Shown: positions 22,110 through 46,066 of the stretch, piece after piece
Layout of the letters: the number at the start of each line of letters is the position of its first letter
Numbering within the stretch: position 1 is the first letter of the stretch
NCBI GenBank assembly: GCA_030142905.1
Contig: JASJOG010000072.1
Coordinates: forward strand, 891,001-955,000
Source of the DNA: Heliopora coerulea
Taxonomy: Eukaryota > Cnidaria > Anthozoa > Scleralcyonacea > Helioporidae
DNA length: 64,000 nucleotides
Reading direction: 5' to 3'
Program-made: the position numbers and the translations under genes
The notes under the pieces: model-generated
Database searches by the model: none
What the model was told of the DNA's origin: nothing
Seen by the model: the letters and a program-made list of their open reading frames with translations, nothing else

Positions 22110-22303
22110 ACTGGATGTAATCTACATATACTACATATGTAGTAAATATATATGTATAGTATTAACTGAGTGCGAGGTCTGTACGGGATGGTACTTGCGT
22201 GAGGTTTTCGTACAGACCGAGCGACGTTGGAGCGAGGTCTGTACAGAAAGAAACGAGGGAATATACTTTCTCGTACAGACCAAACAAATGAGGTTGATAA
22301 GGA
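22110..22303. other. Nuclear receptor 3' flank with four GGTCTGTACG motif copies
   Basis: GGTCTGTAC words lie at 22176-22185 (plus), 22209-22218 (minus), 22236-22245 (plus) and 22272-22281 (minus). A fifth copy (minus) is at 22582-22591, inside the neighbouring MITE. Confidence 0.6.
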
Positions 22304-22613
22304 ATTTATTATATGGCTTTTGGTTCTCTCCATCGCTTTTAACGAACTTTTTAGTTCGTGAGTGGCTTAGGTTTACTTGCTTGTTTTTATCTATTACTTC
22401 GTGTTTTTATTTTCGTCTGTTCGTCTAGTTTTCTACTTAAAATTATTGTTGAGAAGATTTAACTACTTTTTTGGTAGTTTATTATTGTAAATATTTTCCA
22501 AAACGTACCTGAACTTGATTTGTTGGTCTTCAAATCAACTTGGAAAAATGGCTAGGCAGCCAATCAGCGTGCGTCATTTTGCGTACAGACCGGTTAAAGA
22601 GCCCAGCCATATA

Positions 22614-22619
<6 letters not shown>
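22304..22619. mobile_element. MITE with 15-bp inverted ends
   Basis: ATTTATTATATGGCT at 22304-22318 is inverted perfectly at 22605-22619. The segment 22508-22591 (TTGTTGGTCTTCAAATCAAC, then GGCAGCCAATCAGCG) matches diverged sequence at 33521-33632, so a family is present. Confidence 0.65.

Positions 22620-22652
<33 letters not shown>
22615..22652. repeat. (TA)n tract next to the MITE
   Basis: AT dinucleotide run leading into ACACACAC. It directly abuts the element end. Confidence 0.85.
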
Positions 22653-22661
<9 letters not shown>

Positions 22662-24081
22662 TACGTAGGTAGATAAATCTGGAAATTTAGCCATTTAGAA
22701 TGAAAAGAGTAAGATATTATTGTTCACTTGCGTATTTAATACATTTCATGCCATATAGATAGTTTTGCATAACCAAACTGTCACCTTAGGCTTGGATTTA
22801 TCCAAGGAAAGATAAACTGCCTCCTGGACTTGATGGGCAAAAAGTCCTTCTCTGTGTAAAAATTATTTCTGCCGTGACTTATTGGGAAAAGTATACCATA
22901 GTTTGTTTTCAAGTGCAGTTGAGTGAGAAGTAATCTGTTCAAAACCAGAGAATGTTTTACTCGTTGCTCAAACGTAGCGAAGACTGGCTAGAATTTGTGA
23001 CCCTTAATTTTGATGTCTCTGGAAAGTTTAATATACTTTTTGAAAGCTAAATATTGATGAGTAAATTGTATCAACAATGTAGTACCTTAGGTCTTGGAAA
23101 TATTGAAGCAAAATTAGTGTTTGCAGCAAGCTTTTTTCCTTGCTAACTCCGATCGCTTGCAAGGAAACGAGGCCAAGACTCCAGTTCATAATAGATGCTC
23201 ATGAAGACCCATCCATCGGGAGGAGCTTTTTCACGTCTCTGTTTCTAATTACTTTCCGACATTTCTACCACCCAGAATGAAGCTGTCCATGTGGATAAGA
23301 AGACTATCAGGTCTCCTTTTCTTAATATTCGTAAAGCTTGCTGTCCAAGATATCAAATTCAGAAAAGCATGTCGTAAAATTTTTGAAGTTAATTCTAAAA
23401 TCTCCCGATTTTCGTGTGCCATACACAAGTAGTGGCATGAGAAAGTGGTTTACGGCAAACTAAAAGTCATGTGTGAATGGGCTTTTTAATCTTGCTGCAG
23501 TTCGGGGATACCGTGGTGATTCGAGTGAGAAGTTGAGGCGCTATTCTTTTGTTTTGAGTGCTCACCAAATGTTGGTGAACAACTGGTAAACGACATATCT
23601 CGTGCTCAGTCCAGTTATGGACGCACTTGGAAGAACACTCAGAAAGATAGAGGTGCCCTGGTTTATCGCGTTGAGCAACTCTTTCATTTTCTTCGTGGTC
23701 ACGCAACTTCTACCATACGTCCGTATCTCCACTGAACAACCTTGAGTATGAACCATTCTTAGGCCTTCTTTACATTTGTTCTGATGCGGATCCTGGCACG
23801 ACTGGGTTGCAAATTTGCATCCGAATAGGAACACTTGTGGGCCAACTTACGTGGTTGCTTGTGCGAATTTTGATGTTTTGAGGGGTTAACCCTAAAACGC
23901 TTATTTTTTTTCTTTTGTTCTTTGTTTACTCGTTGTTTTCGTGTTGTTCTCTCGTTCATTCTTTTGCTCCAAGTGTCTTGTGTGCAGGGTACAGAACGTT
24001 GAAGGGTTAAAGAGGTTATTCACAGTCAGCTATTGACTCTATGCGGAAATGGCAATATTTGTAGTTATTGCCTTGTTCATT
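22653..24081. other. Intergenic stretch; possible cysteine-rich remnant on the minus strand
   Basis: At 23467-23834 (minus) two overlapping frames carry cysteine-rich peptides (CQDPHQNKCKEG, GCSVEIRTYGRSC, then in the next frame LSECSSKCVHNW). They read like one broken small secreted-type protein, but I cannot name a family. Nothing else is recognised. Confidence 0.3.
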
Positions 24082-24089
24082 GCTGTATG

Positions 24090-24337
24090 CAGGACCGCCG
24101 AGAGGTTTTGTGGGGCCCGGGGCAAAATATCGATTTGGGACCCTTGACGTTATATATGTAATAAGGTCGTGTTTATGAGTAAATTTTTTACTTTAACCAA
24201 ACTGCCATCCGTTATGTCACTGTCTTTAATCTTTGTGACAACAAAACGTAAAGTTCAAACATTTTAGTGGGCCCCTGTCAAGTTGGGGGCCCGGGGCAAG
24301 TTGCCCCCTGCCCCCCCCCCCCCCCTCGGCGGACCTG
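24090..24337. mobile_element. hAT-type MITE with 8-bp target duplication
   Basis: The ends CAGGACCGCCGAG and inverted CAGGTCCGCCGAG differ at one base. The 8-mer GCTGTATG flanks both sides (24082-24089 and 24338-24345). A run of about 15 C lies near the right end. No coding content. Confidence 0.85.
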
Positions 24338-24345
24338 GCTGTATG

Positions 24346-25637
24346 CTGTATTCCCCGCACCAGTTGGCACCAAGCGTCGAGGTGATGCTTCACCGGACGA
24401 TTTTCAATGACAATTTTTAATGCAAATGAAGCTCCACAAAAGGTCGCCACGTTTCAATCTTGCGTTGTGCAGTTCACATAACAAACTATCATTATAAACG
24501 TTAAAAATTATTTCGTGTTTCATCGCCAACAGATTTACGACGCCATTAGGGGAATTGGCCTTTTCGTGGAAGAAAAGGAAGCTTATTTACAAAAACTCAT
24601 TTTAAAATGGGGCACAAATTAGAGAGGCCGCTTAATCGAATCATTACGTTAAGACCTGTTGGGCAGCTTTTATGGTAGTCGTTCAACTTGTTATTACTGG
24701 GTGTTTTGTATTCTTGCTTTTTTCTCTTCTTTTATTTGAGAAGGTTAATCATGATTCAGTATTCTTACTTTATGTGTATATAATATATAACTGTATTTGT
24801 CATCCACCACGTTTAATATTAGAGCCAGAGTACTTAACCATTAAAGACATTCAAAATGTCAGTTCTCCACGTGAACGTGTAATTTGTACAAATTTAACTG
24901 TAAGAAGTCTGAATGTAATAATGTTTTATAAAGATGTAAAATATATTTTACTAGTTTGAAAAAATAAACTGTTTTACTGGTATGAACGGTGATGACTTCA
25001 ACATTTTCAATGGGACTGCGACCTGCCAATTTTATAGTTACAGAATACTCTGAGTGGTACATTAGTAATATTTTTAAGTTGAAGTTTGGCTTCTAATCGC
25101 ATGCGAGTCTCTCCCAGCACACGAATACAATCGGGAGTTGATGCAACTTAATAGGGCAACGGCATCAAACAAAGTAGCTGAAGTCGGGGGTGGGGCAGAG
25201 GGCTGCAGCCCCCCAAGCTAGGGAACCTTAGCCCCGCTGTCGGCAAGCTATATCAGTATTCTCTGGACACTGGAGTAACAGCGTTAAAGGTCGATCCTTT
25301 CGTTATAGCTTCTTGAAACACCTCTCTAATCGGTGTAATTAGGGGCGTTGATTCGAAATAGACTGCGACCAATTTAAGTGGAATCTATAACCTCTCAAAC
25401 GGCCCACTTGTCATTGAAATGTGTCCACCACGTTTCACATCACCTGGTCTAAGGAGCCAGTGAATTTCTGGTTGAGACTTAAATTAGAAAAGTTGATCTG
25501 TGCAAGGCTTACGGGACCTCACCCAGGCCAGCCTCACCACGCCTCAAGCAAGCAAAGTATGTATTACACGAAGTTTCAGCGAGTAGAAGGCGTACCGCTG
25601 ACATGAAGATCTCGACACTCCACACGTGGTTTTGTTA
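24346..25637. other. Intergenic stretch, nothing recognised
   Basis: Short frames at 24672-24959 and 25421-25606 have no recognisable features. No repeat boundary is visible. Confidence 0.45.
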
Positions 25638-26004
25638 GAACGTAACCACTGAGACCAGCAAACCGTGTGGAGACTGGGACTGCAAAATTAAGTATTTAGT
25701 TTACCTGTCCTCTCTCCTAAGATTGAGGCCAATCTTGAAATGTCAATGGTTTTAAGATTCAAAATTATCCTAAATGTAAGGATGGTTAGGATTAGGGTTA
25801 GAGTTAGGGTTAGGATTCGGATTAAGATTAGGATTCTAACCCTAACCCTAATGCTAACCCTAATCCTTACCGTTTACTTGTTACCCCTGGTGACATTTTA
25901 GCATAACCCCCAACGATTTTTTCCCAAAAGTTATCAGATAAATAAAATATTCCATTTTCCAGTCCCAGTCCCCACACGGTCACATGGTCTCGGTGGTTAC
26001 GTTC
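25638..26004. mobile_element. Foldback element with inverted telomere-like repeats in its centre
   Basis: About 50-bp inverted ends: GAACGTAACCAC.GAGACCA then CCGTGTGG.GACTGGGACTG, starting at 25638 and, inverted, at 26004, with a handful of mismatches. The centre (25784-25870) runs GGTTAGG/TTAGGG units and then switches to CCCTAA units, so the palindrome extends to the middle. Confidence 0.8.
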
Positions 26005-26777
26005 CAGTGCCGACCTTTTGCTGCAGACTGAAAGAGAAATAAACATTGTGAGAGTTATCAGAGTGAATATGTAAATTTGGATTTAGTGATGTTCAGCCTT
26101 ACAAGCATATTTGGTTGGATAACCACAGCTGTAGGTTCTACAGTGTTCAAGGAAGAGGTAGACGACTACAATGAACTGGCAGGCACGAATTTCTATTTCC
26201 CTTAAAATTTCTATTTCCTTAGCTGTAGGTCATGTTATGAATAGTACCCTTATAAGTCTTGGAAGACTGAACTGAACACCCGTGTCCAGAATAGTCCACC
26301 CCTCATATCTATGTTAAAATATGAAATATGAACACAGCACAACACTATGTCTAAAGAGTATCGTTTGTTATTACCTTTTTAATATTTGATGGTTCCAAAA
26401 AGATTAGTTTAGACTCTTAAAAGAACCATCTACACCAGCCGTTGCGTGAGATGACTGTCTGCAACGTCCCTGCAACAACAATGCACAACGTGCCGCCAGC
26501 ACATCACTGGCAGTTACAGCTATGGAAACCTGAATTGTGGCAGGTTTTGAACTAAACCTTATTTTGAGGCAAAAGAAGAGATCAATTTAGAAGTAGCATA
26601 TAGCATTCTACTCAGTTTTATGCATTTCTGACTTATTCTTTGTCATTTAAACTTTCTTGATCTGAGAGGCAATTTTCTATTGTATATTATACATGGAAAA
26701 ATATTGGTATGTGATTTACTTAAATACCATACTGCTATGCAACCTCCTGATGTTCTTTAGTTAACCTGTATTTCCCA
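26005..26777. other. Region upstream of EXD3; possible 5' exon
   Basis: An ATG at 26089 opens a 38-codon frame (MFSLTSIFGWITTA...) with a usable donor GTAGGT at 26131. It could be the missing EXD3 start exon, but the only support is frame and donor. Otherwise nothing is recognised. Confidence 0.25.
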
Positions 26778-26785
26778 GTCTTGCT

Positions 26786-26973
26786 CAGTGGCATAACAGA
26801 ACTACTGGGGGCCCTTAGGAGATTTTTGTTTGGGGCCTCATCACCTTCCTTGGTATAGACATATATTTCAAGACTTGAATCTCAATTGTCTTTACAGATT
26901 CATTGGGGGCCCCTTAGAGATTGGGGGCTCCTAGGAGTTGCTTTAACCTTGACCATAGTCCGTTACGCCACTG
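26786..26973. mobile_element. hAT-type MITE with 8-bp target duplication
   Basis: The ends CAGTGGCATAAC and inverted CAGTGGCGTAAC are nearly identical. GTCTTGCT flanks both sides (26778-26785 and 26974-26981). It lies 100 bases before the first recognised EXD3 exon. Confidence 0.9.
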
Positions 26974-27073
26974 GTCTTGCTTTACCTTTTTATGTCTCAC
27001 CATAGTGTGAGTTCTTTAATTCATTAGTTGCTGTACTGTTTATTGCATTCCTTTTCTCATTACTTTTCTCAAG

Positions 27074-41667
<14,594 letters not shown>

Positions 41668-43978
41668 CTGGAAAATCCGTTATAATTTTTTCTACGAAAC
41701 GCTGAAACCACTGCTTCGAATCGAAACAATGCAGATTTTCTTTTGCAAGTGTGTTGTCATTGTTTGAGTATAGGTCTTGTTTGAGTTATTTGTGAATTTG
41801 ATATTGGAATCGCACTCTTGAAGTACTTGAAGCACAATTTGAAGTACTTTTTTTTTTGTATATTTGTACATGTAGAACTTCGTTGGGGTGTCTGGATAAG
41901 TATGAACGTGAATGTATTGACTGTATAAAAACGAATGGCTCAAAGCACCGCAGGGTAAACACGTGAATTATTTAAAAACGAAAAATTCAGAAAATGAGTT
42001 AAACAGACAAAAGAGATTGGAAAAGTGCCGGCAATTTAAAAAACAAATCAGAGCAAGCGAATCAGCTAAGAGCAGAGCGAAATGCTTGGAAGCATAAAAG
42101 AACAGGAATGCTACTAGATTGACAGGGGCGGACCCAGCCTAAAATCTGACGGGTGCTCAATCTTAAAATAAGAAATCCAGGGGTGTGGTTTTGTCACTTC
42201 CTGACTTTAAAACTATTATTTTGAATTCAAAGGTTTGGAAACAATAATTAGATGTTTGCTTTAGTTTTGTAGTTGTAGTCTGCGATAATAGCAGCATTCT
42301 TATCTTGCCCTCCTAATGCCGTTAGAACTGTGTCAGACAAGGTCATGGCAAGTGCGTTAGCCAGAATTGAAAACGCTCCTGTTTCTGCTAGATGGGACGC
42401 CCTAACAACCTGCATGATTGTAGAACTCTGTTCATAGGACAACACAGATAGAGTACATAAGACCAGAGAACATGCATTATAAAGGTAGTTTCTGATCCCC
42501 AAACTTTGAAAGAGAGAAACCCAAGTAAACCTTCATTTAAACTTTTTCAGTTATAATAAATATCTATTTAATATTGACTTGTATAAATTGAAGTGGGATT
42601 CCCCAAAAAGTGGTCTCGACAAGTCTTTGAAATACAGAGATATCGTTTGATAACTTTACCATTGTCTGGTGTTCTATTATGTTCCCGTTTGTTATCGCAA
42701 CAGGTAGTTAGTACCTTTATTATTGTTATTTCTTAAGTAACAACCTTACCAAAATGAAAACTTCACAATCGATAAGAGATACATAGATCGTAAGATATTT
42801 TATGGTAAAAAAACAACAGCTAATTGCTTTTAAAATTTATAAAAAGTGTGTAATGCATGGCATATCAATTTCTTACCTCGTGTGATGACTGCAAAGTTTC
42901 CGAGACAAAATACAACAAGTATAGAGCTAAGCATTTTATTTCCTTCAAGCAGAAAACAGTTGATTCGCCAGGTTTTTCGAGCTCATCAATCAATATTAAC
43001 TACTGCACGCCACAATCTGAAATAATAGCAACTTTTGCCCAATAAACTGAATTTTACTCTCCATCATATTTAAAACGCAAAAAAACTCAATGACTTGGTA
43101 CCCCACAAAATTTTTAATTTTTCTATGATTTGATTTATTTCACTCCCCAATGGGTCTATTGAAGAGATTTGTGTAATTGGATGATACCGTGGTGGTTAGT
43201 AAACCAATAGCTGCGATAGTAACCAAGATACTCCCTGCAGAGAAAATAATGAGTTAGCCTTAAAAAGGATTGCTCATGAATGAAATGCAAAGGATATGAA
43301 TGGATGTTGGTTCTTCTCTCTAGATGGACTAATCTATGTCCTGAACCTAAATATATCTTAATTTTCTTTATTTTTACCAAACAGTGCAACAAAATCCCAA
43401 CCTGGTGTCGTGATAAGCCAGTTTAAGTTATTTCTAAATCAGAACGGACATTGGTGCACTGACACAAAATTTTATTCAAATCGATTCCTTACATCCATAG
43501 ATATCCTTTTGCTCGCAACAAAATGTTTATTTTGAGAAAAATCACTTTAAAGTTTGAGTAACAATTTAGTATAAGACAATGAAATATTTCGGTGGTAACG
43601 GAAGTAGAAATTGGACTGATGCAATTAAATTTAATCTAACTTTGATTAAAATACCAAATTTCAGCATAAAAATTGCAAAATGCAATCAAAAATATTTCAA
43701 CATTACTTCAACATACCTGCCGGATTCTTGCCGTGTTTGTTTAATATTAACTACCCCGCGGTATAAACATCAAAGAGAGAATTTAGGCAAAACATTTTCC
43801 GAACAAACTACAAATGCCAGCTTCCGAGGGGTCCCTACAATTTCAAAAATGCAAACATAACCTAAACCAACCGTTAAAAATTCGTCCTATCCTGTGCAAA
43901 TTCGAATGACTTGGTATCAGAAAACAAAAGAGCAGCAACTCATTTATAAATTTAATCGAAATATTAAAAATCGTCTCG
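41668..43978. other. EXD3 3' flank; one small unassigned minus-strand frame
   Basis: A minus-strand frame at 42248-42502 ends VVRASHLAETGAFSILANAL...ALGGQDKNAAIIADYNYK and then stops. It looks protein-like and could be a terminal exon, but I cannot assign it. CAGGGGCGGACCCAG at 42125 resembles a lone hAT end. No other feature is supported. Confidence 0.35.
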
Positions 43979-44109
43979 TTCCAATCGAGTACCAAACGAT
44001 CGGAATCAACGCTAAACAGCAAGATTTGGGAAACTCTGATCTTGGCTGACCAGATCAGAGAACTTTCCAAGAGTTGCCAAAAGCGCGTTTTGCAAAGAGG
44101 GGACCACAT
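43979..44109. repeat. Dispersed repeat Y, copy 1
   Basis: A block with CGATCGGAATCAACG, CAGCAAGATTTGGGA and CTTGGCTGACCAGATCA, ending GGGGACCACATG. It is repeated at 45527-45640 and 45694-45812. Confidence 0.75.
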
Positions 44110-44119
44110 GGCTTTTGTG

Positions 44120-44335
44120 GTCTTAAATAGCTTTACAAACTTAATAGATGACTATATATATAATCCATGTTAGGCAATAGGTTTCTTATAATATTAATAT
44201 TTTCTGTCGATTGTGTGTATTATTAATAAATTTAGTAATAGTTTTTATATGTAAATAGTAATGTTGTTAAGTAATGCACGGCCCTTTGAAAAACAGGAAA
44301 CTGAATAGGCCACCGTGCTAAAATAAATTTTAGTA
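44120..44335 (+). mobile_element. LINE 3' end only, severely 5'-truncated
   Basis: An AT-rich 3' UTR-like stretch ends with the stem GCACGG (44276-44281) and CCGTGC (44313-44318), then AAATAAATTTTAG. This is the same terminal design as LINEs B and C. Confidence 0.6.
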
Positions 44336-44487
44336 AATACCCCAAGGGATTGGTTGCATCAACCTGGTGTAGTACTCCTACTGAAGCCTGGTCATTACCA
44401 GATGCTCTTATGAAGTGCTATAATATGAGATGAACAAGTTTTGGCTAACCCAAGGTAAGTATTTGCCAGTAAGTAAAATTATGATCC

Positions 44488-44600
44488 TATTACTATGGAA
44501 TTGATGAAGCTATTGTAAGGCCAGATAACAATGCATTGCTACGTCACCCACAAATGTTAAATAAAATGACAGTTATTGCTATTTATCCGATTGTCATCCT
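44488..44600. repeat. Duplicated block X, copy 1
   Basis: TTACTATGGAATTGATG, TTGTAAGGCCA, TTGCTACGTCACCC and GTTATTGCTATTTATCCGAT recur in the same order at 45389-45500. Confidence 0.85.
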
Positions 44601-44900
44601 GGAATATCGGGTTGTCATCCTGGTGAGTCCGTTTTTGAATGTCATCCAGGCATATCCAATTTTAAATGTCATCCTTGTGTATCCGACTTAAGATGTCATG
44701 CTGGTGTATTCGATCTAAAAATGTCATCCTGGTGTGTCCGATCTAACATGTCATCCTAGTGTATCCGATCTAATGTGTTATCCTAGTGTATCCGATCTAA
44801 TGTGTCATCCTAGTGTATCCGATCTAACATGTCATCCTGGTGTATCCGATTTTGAATATCATCCTGGCGTGTGGGATTGTCCTGGTCTGATTGTCATCCT
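44590..44900. repeat. 27-bp minisatellite
   Basis: About eleven copies of a unit around GTATCCGATCTAA and GTCATCCTAGT. The four clearest copies start exactly 27 bases apart (44761, 44788, 44815, 44842). Confidence 0.9.
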
Positions 44901-45388
44901 GGTGTGATTCTGATCGTGTCGTATCCAATTGTGATCCTGGCATATGTCATTGCCAATCGTAGTGTATGTGGTAGTGACCATGACGTATCCGGTTGTGATC
45001 CTGACATTGAAAAATCGGGAAACTTACTGGAATACTGCGCCGAGAATGAAGAAAGTCCAAAGTTACTTTATTCTCGAATGACAGTTGAAAATAATATTGC
45101 AACAAATGTCATAAGCCATAACTCTTTAGCCTTTGTTTACAGTTAACCAATGTTAAATTCAAACTGGTAGAATGCTCGTGGACATCCCGCGTGGTTTGTT
45201 TGCGTTGTGACTATTTTTATCCGAAGTGAGCCTTCCGGGTCACCGTATTCGATGGTATTAATATAGTTGACCACTCGTGGTTCTTTGTTTGTTGTGTTAT
45301 CACATCGCAGAGAAAACGCAGTGCAGAAAAGTGTGCTTGTTTCTTAATTTTTTCCGTGTTTATTCTCGGCAGTGGCGAAGGTGCTTCC

Positions 45389-45500
45389 ATTACTATGGAA
45401 TTGATGGAACTGTTGTAAGGCCATATGACGTTGTATTGCTACGTCACCCTCAATTGTTAAATATAATTCCAGTTATTGCTATTTATCCGATTTTCATCCT
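45389..45500. repeat. Duplicated block X, copy 2
   Basis: Matches 44488-44600 with roughly one change in ten. It ends in a single unit of the same minisatellite motif. Confidence 0.85.
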
Positions 45501-45526
45501 GGCGTGTCATCTTGAATGTCTTCTGC

Positions 45527-45812
45527 CAATCGAGTGGCAAACGATCGGAATCAACGTCAAACACCAAGGTGTGGGAGCTTCTCGTCTGGGCTGACCAGAT
45601 CAGTCGCCAAAACCTCGATTTTCGAACAGGGGACCACATGAGTCAAGTGGAACCCCGTTTGCTGTTGGGGCGAATTCTCAAGTGTGGGTATCTCCTGGCA
45701 ATCGAGAACCAAAAGATCGGACCAACGCCAAACAGCAAGATTTGGGAGTCTCTGTTCTTGGCTGACCACATCAAAGAAGTTTCGAAGAGTAGCGAAAACC
45801 TCGTTTTACGCT
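45527..45812. repeat. Dispersed repeat Y, copies 2 and 3 in tandem
   Basis: Copies at 45527-45640 and 45694-45812 are offset by about 170 bases. They share the CGATCGG/CAACG, TTGGGA and GGCTGACCA blocks with 43979-44109. Confidence 0.75.
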
Positions 45813-46066
45813 GTGAACTAAGATGCATGTTAAGATTCAATTTTGTCCCAGTAATAGACTGGACAACTGTCTTGAGTTAATTAATTCAATACTTTGAGTT
45901 AAGACAGTTCTGAAGGGACTCAGCGGAGCAGAACGTGGTAAGTAGAGGATTTCACATAAATGAACCGGTGAACCTGGACTTGCGATAAACAGATTGAAAG
46001 CCGTGTGTGAAATCAGTTAAGACGTTCAGGAAAGGCGGAATAGAACTATTCTCTATCCCAATACAA

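Noticed and set aside
25784..25870. Relic telomere-telomere fusion
   Set aside because: The head-to-head repeats are enclosed by about 50-bp inverted ends, which a foldback transposable element explains better.
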